The translations under genes and the position numbers were made by a program. From NCBI RefSeq assembly GCF_030272615.1, contig NC_081413.1:608008209-608072208 (forward strand): a DNA stretch of 64,000 bases, written 5' to 3'. This DNA is from Cryptomeria japonica (Eukaryota > Streptophyta > Pinopsida > Cupressales > Cupressaceae). This document shows, one piece after another, positions 9,160 through 20,454 of this stretch. The notes below the pieces were generated by a model, which was not told the origin of the DNA, ran no database searches, and saw only the letters and a list, made by a program, of their open reading frames with translations. How positions within the stretch are numbered: position 1 is the stretch's first letter; each line of letters starts with the position of its first letter.

Positions 9160-11223
9160 ATGGGTTCTCCTAAATTTCCACTTTTAACTCCTCATAATTA
9201 TGCATCATGGAAAATTAAGGCATGGAGTAAACTAATGGAAAAAAGACACATTCATTATGTAAATGAAACTATTACAGCACCACTTGATCCTAAGGCTGAT
9301 CCTAATGCTCAAATTTAATGGCTTACTAAGAATGTTATGGTACTTGGAACTCTTAGAAAGTATGTATCAAATGACCTCATTTTTCACATTGATAAGTGTA
9401 CAACAATTAAAGAGGCTTGAGATATTTTTAAGAAATTGTATGGTCAAGTTGATGAGATTAAGGGCTACAAGCTTGATAGTGAACTCACAACTTTGGATAC
9501 CAAGGATTTTGATGCAATCCAAGATTATGTCACAAAAGCAACTAAGCTAAGAGCAAAGCTAAAGGATTGTGGAATTGACAAAAAGGATGCTCAATTGGTT
9601 TATAACTTGTTGGACAAGCTTCCTTCAGAGTATGCAACCTTTGTATCTAGCTTTCACACCCATAGGTTAGCTCAAGGTTCCTCATACACTTCTCCCTCAT
9701 TTGATTCATTCACAGAGATGTTGATACTTGAGCAATCTAAGTTGACCATGATGGGGATTCTCAAATCTTCAAAGCCACAAGTTTTGGTGGCTAATAAAGG
9801 GAATCAAAGTAATCAAGGAAAAGGCGAGAATCAAAAGCAACCTAAGTCTAAACCACAACAAGATGGAGTACAATCTTCCTCTCCACAACAAGGTGATTCA
9901 CCATTCTCACCTAAGAGGAAATCATATAAGGACAATCTTTTTTATGGATATTGCAAGAAGTCAGGACATGATGAACATCATTGTTATAAGAAGGATATTG
10001 ATGAGTTGAAGAATCTTCTTGAGAAGAATAGAACCAACCTACCTTCTAGAATATCTACATCGGCTTCTTCTTCCAAGGATAAAGGAAAGGATCACTCTTT
10101 TGGGACAAATAAAGGAAAGGGACAAGCTCTTTGTGCTACTACAAGTCCTAATTCAGGGAGAAGGCTTCTAGATTCAGGGGCTTCTCATCATATGGCATCT
10201 TCAAAGTCTATGTTTTCTACATTTGAGCCTTGCCACATGCCGCAGATTTTGATGGGCAATAATACATACATGGATGTGATTGGGAAAGGATCTATTGCCA
10301 TTGGGGATAACTCCTTCAATGATGTGTTGTGTGTACCCCATTTAACAAACAATTCTCTTTCCATCTATCAAATCACACATGGGGCAACTAGGAAAACTGT
10401 GGGGTTCACACCAGATTCAGTTATCATTAGAGACTTGGAGAGTGGAGCTATCATTGCGATTGGGGTGGTTGATCATGCATCTCGGTTGTACTCTTTTTCA
10501 GATTTTGGTCCTATTGATAAGGTTGATTCTTCCTATGTTGATGATTCAGATTTTGAGAACTTTGGGTATTTGAACTTGGGGATTCTCACATGTGACCCCA
10601 TTCTTAAGCCTTGCATTTTATCTCCTCCTATTGATATCACAGCACCTATTGCACCTAATGATGCAACTAGTGCGACAATTTTGCCTTCTTGTGATTCAGT
10701 GCAACAAGATATTTCATGTCTTCCAGCTTCAATTGATTGGGATGCCTACTTGACAGACATTGTAGGTTTGTTTGTGGAGTCCTACATTGCGAATTTGGGA
10801 GACACCATTGATGACATTTATCTTCTCTTTGATGAAGATGATCCTTCTTTGATTGTTGCAAGGGATCACTCTGACCCTCTTGTGCATTCTCTACATGATC
10901 AATCTTTAGAGGTTGACATGATTGTGGATACTTTTATACAACACTCGGAGGAGGTCTCTTTATCTTTTGAGGAGACATATGAATCTTTGAATATTGTTCT
11001 ACATTCATCTCCACTAGATCTTGGAGTGCCTTTTTCAGCAGTGTGGCACAGTTTACCTCCTTTGGAGGGGGTACCTTTCAACATCGACATGGGGACACTT
11101 GAGGAGTTTTCAGAGATTCCTTTCATCGTGAGTATTTTTTCTTCATCTTCCCTTCATGGTTGGGGAGACTTTTTGGATCCACCTTTGGTTTTGTTTATTC
11201 CTAAGGGGAGGAATGTTGTTTGA
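9160..11223 (+). pseudogene. Copia Gag-protease fused to an acidic extension
   Basis: The start is ATG 9160 (MGSPKFPLLTPHNYASWKIK), typical of a Copia Gag N-terminus. In-frame stops at 9316 (TAA) and 9418 (TGA) break it. From 9421 it is open to 11223. The order is Gag helices; a linker rich in Gln/Ser/Lys; a zinc knuckle with its first Cys changed to Tyr (YGYCKKSGHDEHHC, near 9943-9984); an aspartic protease with LDSGASHHM near 10169; and the start of a pre-integrase-like region (VLCVPHLTNNSLSIYQITHG). Beyond about 10500 come some 240 residues, acidic and rich in Asp, Ser, Leu and Ile, that match no integrase or polymerase motif I know. Gag would form particles and protease would mature them; the extension's role is unknown. 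Confidence 0.75.
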
Positions 11224-11597
11224 TGTTCATGGAGTAGTTTCTTCATTCATCTTTGAGCTTCTATCATTGGTGCAGATTCCACATTGAGGGGGGGCTTCCT
11301 AGTCTCTCTTCTTCTTCTTCTTCTCTCATATGGGGGGGACTTTTCCCTCACCTGGGGTTTTGTCCTTCACATACTTCTATGAGAGTTCTTTGTATCTAGT
11401 TTTCATCTCTCTTTTGGGGGATGGTTTTTTCCCATTGGGTTTTTCTCTCTTTCCCCACTTTGTGAGAGATTTACTTGCATTGGTTTTCATGCATTTTCAT
11501 TTGTACATGGGTACCTAACATGGCCTCGTAGCCGGGACCCATCTTGCATTGCTTAGTTGCATTGTAGACTTAAAGTGCATTCCCCTAAGTTGCACTT
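11224..11597 (+). other. Copia 3' untranslated region
   Basis: Non-coding, with repeated G runs and pyrimidine-rich stretches (TCTTCTTCTTCTTCTTCTCTC near 11306). No polymerase remnant is seen, so the pol genes have been lost rather than frameshifted. Confidence 0.5.
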
Positions 11598-11606
11598 AAG
11601 GCGGGG
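11598..11606 (+). other. Polypurine tract
   Basis: AAGGCGGGG lies directly before the 3' LTR and would prime plus-strand DNA synthesis. The single C is a departure from a pure purine run. Confidence 0.55.
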
Positions 11607-12049
11607 TGTTGGTGTAAATAATTATTCATCTTGGATATTATTACACCTTACTTAAGTTTACTTAGGTACATGCATTTCATAGTAGTTTGGGTATGAGACA
11701 ATTGGGTGTTTGTGCCACATTGGGATAGTGTGTGTAGGAGAATTTCAACCTTTTATGGTATGATCTTGTTGTTACACTCCACATTCAGTGGGTGATCCAC
11801 CTCATGTGGAATATTATATTGTTTCTCCTACCTACCCTTGTTTCTTATTGAGCCACATGTCATATTTGTGTGCTCACATATCCATATAGCCTTGCCTATA
11901 TAAGCAGGCTCATATTCATTGTATGGAATGATTAGTGATCTAGTTGATTAGTATTTTCATCTTGATAGGATACAGTTTATTCCTATCATATATTTTGTTC
12001 TCTCTTATTTGTGCTTTCCATTGCCTCTAGATCTTGGCAAAATCTCACA
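11607..12049 (+). repeat. 3' LTR of Gag-protease Copia
   Basis: Same start and end as the 5' LTR. Most differences from it are transitions. Confidence 0.9.
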
Positions 12050-12054
12050 GAGGG
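12050..12054. repeat. Copia target duplication GAGGG (right)
   Basis: Second copy of the 5-bp duplication. LINE ORF2 resumes here. Confidence 0.85.
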
Positions 12055-14316
12055 AAACTCAGCAATTTTACATCCAAGAATTCTTTAAATCCTTAATTGT
12101 CTTTGAACAGGGGTGTTGATGAAGAACAGAGAACTCTTATCCCAATTAATTTTTTGTCCAGAAGCAGGTTCATAAATATCCATCACATTCTTCATATTTC
12201 TAGCTTCCCTAATAGTAGCTTCCCCCATGGTAATCGAATCATCAACAAACTATTCATGGGTGCAAGTAATATTGGACGAAGAAGGTTTCAGACCTTTGAG
12301 ATTCCCTTCTTCCACATTTTTAAAAATAAATCTGCCCAAACTTTCAGCTAAAATAGTAAACAGGATTGGGGAGATGGGATCCCCCTGTCTTAGACCTCTA
12401 GTGCTTTTGAAGAAACTAGAAGGAGATCCGTTGACAAGAACAACAAATGAGGAAGTTTCCATCAATTGAGAGCAGAGCTAAATAACTTTTTCTCCAAAAC
12501 CAAAGGCTTTCATAACCCTGGAAAGGAAAAGCCAGTTCACTCTATCCTAGGCTTTAGACATATCCAACTTAAGAAAAAAGACCTGATTTTTAGCAGCCGT
12601 TAGAGAATGAATATTTTCATGAACTGAAATAATGGAATCCAGAATCTGTCTACCAAAGAAAAAACCATTTTTCTAAGTAGAAATAATTCTAGGAAGAATA
12701 TCTAGCAATCTAGAAGTGAGAACCTTAGATAAAATCTTGTAAACAGAGTTACAAAGACTAATAGGTCTAAATTTATTGAGAGAATCGGCTCCTGAAATCT
12801 TTGGAATAAGAACAATGAAGGTTGCATTCAATTCTTTTAGAAGCCTTCTAGAACCAAATAATTCTTTAACTCCTTTACATATATCAGTCTCCACAATGTG
12901 CCAAAAGGACTGGAAAAAGAACATTGGAAAACCATCCGGACCAGAAGACTTATCTCCCTGAAAAGAAAACACCGCCTTTTTTATTTCCTGACTAGAAGGT
13001 ACCCGAGAGAGAAATTTGTTGTCTTCCTCATTCAAGGTAGAAGGGGTAGCCTGCAAAAGGAGGTTTTGATTACTGACATCAAGACCATCCACTTCTCCCA
13101 GGAGGTTGCTAAAATAATTCAAAGCTTCCTTTCTTATATCATTATTATCTGTTAAAATCCCCCTATTACAGGATAACCTAGAGATCCTATTTACCGCCCT
13201 ATGCTTAAGAGTAGTTAAGTGAAAGAATCGGGTATTTTTATCACCTTCCTTCAAATACAAGGCTCTAGATCTCTATCTCCAAAATGTCTCTTCATTAGAA
13301 ATAATGGTGTGGTATTTAGACAACAAGCCATTTTCAACAGATCTCAAATCTTCTGAAAGCCCATCCTCTTGGATTTTGTCTTGGACTTCTTTTATTTCAG
13401 CCTTAATTTGGGCTTTATTTTTGAAGATATCCCCAAAAGTCTCTTTGCTCCAAATTTTGATTTTGGCCTTAATAATATTGAACTTTTTGGCTATTCTAAA
13501 TAAAGTTGTTCCCTCAATCTCAGAGCTCCACCAATCAGCAACATAGACTTCCAGAGACGGATGGGATAACCATGCTTTTTCAAATTTAAAAGGGAAATTT
13601 CTCTTAGCAGAAAAAGAATTGGCAGTAAAGGAAATAGGGAAATGATCAGAGCCAATCTTAATAATAGAAGCCAAAGAAAAACTATACTTAGATAACCACT
13701 TAGGGGAAATCAAGGTTCTATCTAACCTTACATGGATAAGATCAACTCCAGTTCTTCTATTAGTCCAGGTATAGTTGATTCCTTAGAGATCCACATCCAT
13801 AAGAGCTTGATCATTGATAAAATCCATAAGATCTTGTTTACAAATCAAGCTGCAAGGGGAGGCCTCCCATTTTCTCATCTTCTTTAAGCGGAGTATTAAA
13901 ATCTCCCATAAAAATCTAGCTTTTATCAACAAAATTTAATTTGTCTTCTGCAAGGCTTCTCTAATATTTAAATCTTCTAGCTTTTGTATTAGGCACATAG
14001 ATATTAGTAATAACCTAGACAAAGTTATCCTTAATATGCTCAAGCAACATAGAAGTCCTATTGATTTCTAAAATGATTTCCTTACCTTTAATAGTTTTTT
14101 GGTTCCAAAAAATAATTGTTCCTCCGGAGGCACCCTCCGAACTAGTTCCTATAACTCCATTATTTTTAAATATTCTAATCATTTCCACTTTATCCTTACA
14201 CATATTAGTTTCCTGAAAAAGGACCACATCCGGTTTATGATCTCTTATAATATTACATAACACATCCTGCTTTGAGGGGCATTCAACCCTCTTATATTCC
14301 AATAAATAATATTCAT
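12055..14316 (-). pseudogene. LINE ORF2, 5' part: endonuclease and reverse transcriptase
   Basis: ATG at 14316 overlaps the ORF1 stop and reads MNIIYWNIRGLNAP, a usual plant LINE ORF2 start. The AP-endonuclease-like domain shows VLFQETN, FMGDFNTPL and IGSDHFPISF (about 14230-13630), with one frame excursion near 14270-14015. Reverse transcriptase follows: SSGPDGFPMFFFQSFW, FRPISLCNSVYKILSKVL, LRQGDPISPILF and the active site FVDD at about 12249-12238, directly preceded by a stop (TAG). Stops also occur at 13273, 12673 and 12250. The protein would nick target DNA and copy LINE RNA there. The Copia insertion interrupts it about 60 codons after the active site. Confidence 0.85.
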
Positions 14317-15917
14317 ACTTTAACTGGAGATAGAGCTGACTCGATGGATCTCTGTGTTCCATCAGCACGGTTCTTCCAACTTTCTTGTTCCCTTTGATTT
14401 TTTAGAGAAGGTCTCCCCTGCTTTTTGTTGTGGCTTCCAACATCTGTATTTTTCTTATTCTTGCTTCTAGTTGAGATACCTCCATTGGGTCCTTCCTTCT
14501 TCGATTTTCCCTCTTTAGTACTGAGAATCCTAAGATTTCCCTCCAAGGCTAGCATTTCCACACTATTAGATGGGGTTTTGCATTGAAGTGGCTTGGGGCT
14601 TCCATTGGTTAATAACAAAAAAGGCTCAAAATTAGATAAGTTGAAGTCCTGCGCTTCATTGAAGTCTTCCCCATTAGCTTTTGTATAAGATGAAGCAGAA
14701 GCATCATTATTGGAACTCTCCTCTACTTTATCCTGACTAACAGGCCCTACCTTCTGGTTCTCTGGATCATGTTTATGCACATTTGCCTCTATCTTTTGCT
14801 CTTCTTCTTTGGAGCTTTCTATTTGATTATTAGAATAGGCACAAATAGGTTTATCATTATTATTATTCGCATCCTTCTTCTCCTCATTTTCTAGCTCAAT
14901 CACTTCCTTATCAGGAGCACACTCTACTGGTGGATCTTCTCTCTTATCTTTTGTTTGTCATTTCTGCTTCAAACTGCTATCACTCTTGGTATTCTTACTC
15001 TTCTTAAGTGGACAAGATTTTGCCCAATGACCTGACTTTTTGCAAAGAAAATAGGCATTCGAGAGCGATTCATATTCAATCGCTTGGGTCCATTTCCCCA
15101 ATTTAGATATAATCTCAATAGATTGGGGCATATCCGTCATTTGATTAACATTAACACAGATACAGGCAAAAACCAACCTTGATTTAGCATCAGTCATTGG
15201 ATCGATCAAGAAAAGTTCTCCAAAAGAACTCGCTATCCCCTTGAAGACTTCCTCATTCCAGAACTCCAACAAGAGGCTCGAGAGTCGCGTCCACACAGGC
15301 GCTGACACAAAAAAGGACTCATCAAGAGAAAGGTTTGGAGCCTATTTTTGTAAAGCCAAAGTTGTCTTGTCGAACATCCATGGTCCTTCACATAGAGCTT
15401 TATTCATATCTTCTTCAGAATTAAAAGCAAAGGAAAAAAAACCCCTAGGCAAAGCCGCCACATCCACTTGACCCTTGAGAACCCATTTTCTCCTTATAAA
15501 ATTCCTTAACAACATCAATTTTAGGCCTAAAACCAGCAAACCTTCCAACTAAAGTCATAGCTAATCCAGAGGCAGTGATATCAACCAGCTTATCCGGAAC
15601 AGAAATTACAACAACCCTTGTCGCAGGATCGGATATATTTTTAACTTTCGAAAGCCCTAATTTAACCAACGGCTTCACTCCAAAAAGCAAAGACCATTTT
15701 TTTCCTTACCTCTATCATGTGGGCCCCTGATTTTGGAATCTTTGTCTTCCACTGATTTGACTGTTTCCTTGTTCCCTTCAGTACCCTAAGATGCCTGGAA
15801 ACCAGCCTGATTACCAATTCCACCCACAAAAAGACTACCATCCCCAGGAAATTTGCCATTCCCAGATTTGAAATTTGAAATTCCCGCTCGCTGCTCTCCT
15901 TGCCGCTTCGTTGCCAT
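14313..15917 (-). pseudogene. LINE ORF1, RNA-binding Gag-like protein
   Basis: ATG at 15917 reads MATKRQGEQRAGISNFKSGN. Two frameshifts (near 15680 and 15500) and several stops break the frame. The middle part (FFSFAFNSEEDMNKALCEGP, then PWMFD and SSLLLEFWNEEVFKGIASSF) matches the DUF4283 domain of plant LINE ORF1. A zinc knuckle follows near 15045-15005 (YFLCKKSGHWAKSCP); its first Cys is Tyr. The C-terminal third is charged and low in complexity with basic patches. It ends in TGA 14315-14313, overlapping the ORF2 ATG by four bases (ATGA). ORF1 proteins coat LINE RNA as a nucleoprotein particle. Confidence 0.8.
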
Positions 15918-15925
15918 TGTGAATT

Positions 15926-16330
15926 CTCTGTGATATTATTATGACACTCTCATGATAATTTTTGATGATCTAAATGATTGGAATTAATCCTTAAATATAT
16001 CGCCCTAATGTGCAATTTGAAATAAGTTGTACTTTGGTCAATTTATAATTGCTAGTAAAGGAGTAAAACATGGACTCAAATTCAAAAATTAAATCCAAAA
16101 GTTTGATATTCAAATCCATGACTACAAAAATGGCCTAGGTCACTTTCACACCTAAGGATGTAAACCAATATGACAAGAACTGAAAATGCAAACTCAAATC
16201 TACACCTTGCAAACAAGTGATGATGTGAATAGACTAAGATAACATTCTTTTCCAACTTTCATACAAAAATACTCCATCTTACACACTAATAAATATATAA
16301 AAAACAACCCAATGGTAACATGGATAGTGA
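15926..16330. repeat. 455-bp repeat family, right of the LINE
   Basis: It resumes the repeat cut at 4002 and aligns with 21249-21640: GTGCAATTTGAAATAAGTTG, TGGTCAATTTATAATTGCTA, CATGGACTCAAATTC and GGCCTAGGTCACTTTCACA occur in order. The first 12 bases are the right-hand LINE target duplication. Confidence 0.7.
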
Positions 16331-18059
16331 CTTTCTATGAGTTGTTTCAAGTTGTAACCATAGTTTTCATTGGACTTTGAGAGATTATAAGAAGTAGTCA
16401 ATCATATAGGGGTTTGATAAACAAATGGTTAGATTGGAAAGACTCTTTATTATGTGTATTTCTTGTGTCATGGGAATGAATAGAATGGAAAGAAAATTAA
16501 TCCTATCTCAAGGTGCATCATAGAAAAGCGAGTTTATGTAATTAATGGTATTATCCATATTGGGTGTTTCTATGATGTAAGAACATCCAAGGTGTAAGAG
16601 CAACCTTTCATCACCCAAAAATATTGTTTATTTTCAATAAGGGTTAAAAATGGTAAGGTTACTATTTTTAGAAAGTTGGTTGTTGTGCATGTATAGACAC
16701 AAACTATTACATAGAGTTTCAAAATGGTGAAGTGAAGCCAATGATGAAGAAATCACTTCAATACATATGTCATTTGTAAGATATTAATATTTTCATTCTT
16801 GTAGGTCTCTTTAAAAGTTATTCAAAGTCAAATTTTAGGTACTTTGAGATTTTGGATGCGCCCAAAAATTAGCCTAAAATAAAACTATACCCTAAAAGGA
16901 TATTTTATGCAAATACCATTTGTCAAGAGATTTCCAATGGTATAAATGGTTTGCTAATCTAATGGTCAAATGAAAAATTATGGCTTCCAAAAGCTGCACA
17001 AAAATAGGAATTTCCTTGAATGAGAAGAAAGGATAACTGGAGTTTTCCAGTGCCAAAACTAGAAGATAGTTCATTGGCAAAGGGAAATATTAGATAAGAG
17101 TTGTCATGGAAGGTAGGTAGCTCATTTGGGATGAAGAGATAAATAATTTTATAATCAAGTTGACACAAATTAGAGATTGTTTCTTTGGGTGGCCATTATT
17201 GCCATTCTCAAGCTTTCATGTTTGACTTTCTACACGTATAAATTGTATCCCAAATTTATGTTTGTATTGAATTCATGAAATCATAATAAAACTTGCAGAT
17301 TTGTTGTTTCTGAAATTGTTTTAGTGTAAGATTGTGTTTGAGGGAGAGTCTCCCTTCATAATTCTATAGTATACTTAAAAATGTATCCCCAAAATTAATG
17401 CTCCTCATGAGACTAGATGTATGTCATGATAAAATATGAACCCACATGACCAACACTCTAATGTAAAGATGCTAATTATGATGTAGGGTTGAAAGAATCA
17501 TCTAATATGTTATAGCATGTGATTTATATTTCTTCTTGTGCATAGCCACAAATATGGTGTACTAAGATGAAAAAAAAACTAATGCATTGACTAGCATTAA
17601 AATTATTTAATATGTGTCTGTATGATTATCATCAACTTGTATCATCTCCTTATCTAAAAGATCTTAAAATTTCTATTTCAGTGCAACTCATTTATCTCTA
17701 GATTGTCCATGTGTCTTGAAATATTAGACACATCTATTAGGTTAATTAAAGACATGGTAATAGCATCATGTTCCATAGTTGTTCCAATACAACATGTAAA
17801 AGCTCCACTAATATTATGGATTCTCTAAATTTATTTGGTTTGATATATGCATGATGATCATTTCTAGGCACATCCTCATTTCCCTGTTATCTAAAATGTT
17901 TCAATAATATTAACTCATAAAATTAAGTTCTAGGAATACATTTCTATAAATGAAAATCTTCTAATAAAGATTGTCTCTATATACATGCTCTCATACTTCA
18001 AATCTTAAGAAATGAATGATGTCTTGTAAAATAATTTTCCTTGAAAGATTAAGTATAAT
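16331..18059. other. No gene recognised
   Basis: AT-rich DNA with short open frames only (for example 16892-17168, minus). A few minus-strand fragments could continue the Gypsy relic that follows, but no motif supports this. Confidence 0.4.
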
Positions 18060-18470
18060 GTAAATAAATATTTACTCAATTTAATCATCATATAATTTAG
18101 ATCTCATATTAGTAATTGAAGTTTAAAATGTAAAATAATAATCCTTAATTGGATTTTAGTCTTGTTTTAATTGCATGACTTGAGTAATGGAAGTGTTAGG
18201 CTCAATATTGTAATTAAAATATTTCATAAAACTGATAGCCAAATCCTTAAAGGAATTGAAATAAGTGTGAAGCAATGAATATAACAATTTAAATGCATGA
18301 CTACTCAACCTTGTTAAAAATAATTTAGCAATAAACTTATCTTCATTAAAATAAGTAAGCATATAGCTTGGAAAATCCTTAGATAAATTAATGAATCACC
18401 TTTACCATCATACTTTGTAAAAGTATGTACCATGAATCCACTTGGTGAAGGATAAGTCAAAATTCTATAT
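18060..18470 (-). pseudogene. Gypsy gag fragment
   Basis: Read downward from about 18465, the minus strand gives FMVHTFTKYDGKGDSLIYLR, then after a frameshift a segment open at 18362-18156 (AKLFLTRLSSHAFKLLYSLL, then FNSFKDLAISFMKYFNYNI). This is the helical core pattern of the retrotransposon Gag family found in Ty3/Gypsy elements: a 'KYDG.GDP..HL..F' opening, a 'LF..SL...A..WFYSL' helix and a 'SF..L...F...F' helix. Stops and a frameshift show decay. Gag would form the virus-like particle. No protease or polymerase is recognisable nearby. Confidence 0.6.
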
Positions 18471-19280
18471 ACTCAAGGATTATGGCATATCTCATTACTA
18501 TCATCTTCTTGCTTAAACATTTTCTCATTAGTGCCATTGCACTTTCCTAAGTATCCAATCCTACTAGTTAGGATTCTCAAACAAGGTGAAGTATCATTCT
18601 CAAAATGTCCTTCCCCATATATGTATGGATGTCACGTGTAATAATGGGAGAATATGGAAAATGTGTATCATCAATAATTGACACAATATCCTCACCTGTG
18701 CCAATTATAAATTATAAATTATCTATATGTTGTTCTCCTTTATCATTTTTGTTTAAGTGTTTGTGTTTATTTAATAAGAATTTTCTCCATATTCACTCAA
18801 ATATACATCCTAATAAAACATGGGATGGCCCAAAGGATGGTCTCCATAAAAAGTGAATACATCATCATGATGCATAGAAGACCTATGGGATCCAAAAACA
18901 AAGGGTTGTTGGAACATGAAGAATGAGAATCATGAACAAAACTTGATCTTGATATAGTGGTTTAAAAATATATGAAAATATATATTAAATCAATAAAGGA
19001 TGTCACATAAATTAAACTATTATTTATATCTATCAATCAAAGTAGCACCCAATGCAAACATTAGAATATCATCATCTATACGTGTATAATACAAGGATAA
19101 GAAGGATTTAACATGTAACCATTACCACTATATGATTCTATCATAAGTGTGTCATAAATCAAATCGTCATGCATCAAAGAGTCACCTACATTGTCTTCAT
19201 AAGATAAAGATCTTCCACCATGATCATCCTTGAACATTTTTTCAATAGACCATAAGTCACAAGATAAAAGAGTAGCAATC
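18471..19280 (-). other. Probable 5' flank of the Gypsy gag relic
   Basis: No intact frame. Short minus-strand pieces such as DDVFTFYGDHPLGHPMFY (about 18869-18816) look like remnants of the variable N-terminal part of a Gypsy Gag, interrupted by many stops. Assignment is inference from position. Confidence 0.3.
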
Positions 19281-19658
19281 TCATGTGAGATGAAACATAT
19301 GTATGAGGTAGAGGAACATCACTAGTGATAAAAGTACACTTATCATAAATCTAATCACTAAGATAATCATTGCATATAGGTAATCCAAAATTAAAAAGTA
19401 CATACTAGGCACAAGAGAAATTACATCATCATATGTAATAGAAGGTGAAACAAAATCTATCAAGCACTCACAATTAGGTTCCTTAAAGAAGGATGAATCA
19501 AGAGAAGTACATGGGAGAGAGCTATCATAAGATAAATAAAAAATATGTTCACTAGGTGTAATAACATCACATGAATCATGATCCCTAGATGTAGGATGAG
19601 AGATTAGGACTACAGTATCATAACCATGAATAAAAGAATGCAAAGGAAAGGTGTACAA
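19281..19658 (-). pseudogene. Open fragment upstream of Gypsy gag
   Basis: A 125-residue open stretch with Ser, Asp and Cys scattered in its first half (YDTVVLISHPTSRDHDSCDV) and a hydrophobic second half. It lies upstream of the Gag relic on the same strand. No motif identifies it. It may be part of the same Gypsy-like element or chance. Confidence 0.25.
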
Positions 19659-20454
19659 AGGTAAAACGTCACTATGTCATTCATACCTCTATCACCAGCC
19701 ATATGAAAGTAGAAGTAATATGAAGCTCATAAATAAGTGAAGCAAGCATATGCAAGAGGAAATGAAAAGTATTACCCAACTTTATGAAGGTAAAAAAATT
19801 GAATATATGTTGAAACAAAAGCTCCATAGAAAATACACTCTATAGGGTAAAACGATGTGAGAACATCAAGAACACAAGGATTGGATGGTACACACCATAG
19901 AAATATATCTAAATCTATAATACATGCATGGGTAGATGTTAGGACAATGGACTATGAAAATCCTTGATAAAAGATATATCAATGATGCACAAATAAGGGT
20001 GGGTGAGTATGGATCAAAGAGAGATCATGTAATAAAGGATCAAACACTAACATATATAAATCAAGAAGTACAAATAAAGGGTGGATCCAAACCCTAATCA
20101 AATTAAAGATTAAGGATCAACCATAGTTATACATGAAATATTAAGTAAAAATGAATAAACCCTAAGGACAAGGCTTAGGTGGTGTGGGCATGTCGATTTC
20201 AACAAAATATAGAGGCATAAAACTACACCTCACATAAATATCATGGGTAAATTAATTAAATCACAGTGATAATAAATTCAACCTAGATAAATGAGCTCTA
20301 ATTAAGAATAATTAAAAATTTGATTAATTATGTTAATAAAATAAATTTAAATACTTAGCTTAATTTTAGAGATGGGAAAATGATGAGGTTTTTAGGAATG
20401 TATTCTCCAATGCCATGAAAATTAGGGTTCTATTTGATAGATGAGCATCATAGA
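19659..20454. other. No gene recognised
   Basis: A-rich on the plus strand, without long open frames or clear repeats. It may be leader or LTR of the minus-strand Gypsy-like element. Confidence 0.3.

Larger units (their letters stand above)
7836..12049 (+). mobile_element. Non-autonomous Copia (Gag-protease only)
   Basis: This is a complete LTR retrotransposon of 4.2 kb: 463-bp 5' LTR, primer site, Gag-protease ORF, purine tract and 443-bp 3' LTR, bounded by TG...CA and GAGGG duplications. It is inserted in the LINE reverse transcriptase, opposite in direction. Integrase, reverse transcriptase and RNase H are absent. The space between protease and 3' LTR holds an extension of the same ORF and about 380 bases of non-coding DNA. 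This matches the plan described for plant TR-GAG elements, which depend on enzymes from relatives. The two LTRs differ by about 17 substitutions by eye, plus a 20-bp and a 1-bp gap, so the insertion is fairly old. Confidence 0.85.
4003..15925 (-). mobile_element. L1-type LINE with three ORFs, nested Copia inside
   Basis: The minus-strand element runs ORF1, ORF2, ORF3 from 15917 down to 4174. Without the nested Copia (7836-12049 plus one GAGGG copy) it is about 7.7 kb. The 12-bp flanking duplications and the empty-site relative at about 21.25 kb define it. The 5' end lies only 8 bases before the ORF1 ATG, so it is either nearly full length with almost no leader or slightly truncated. The 3' end (ACCTATTTTTA on the minus strand) has no long poly(A). 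The same 3' end occurs in the truncated copy ending near 40805. All three ORFs have stops and frameshifts, so the copy is dead. Confidence 0.8.

Noticed and set aside
9160-11223. Envelope-like gene in the Copia tail
   Set aside because: The extension is acidic and soluble-looking, with no signal peptide or clear membrane segment.
16892-17168. Minus-strand open frames of 62-69 residues
   Set aside because: They overlap in different frames and match nothing recognisable.
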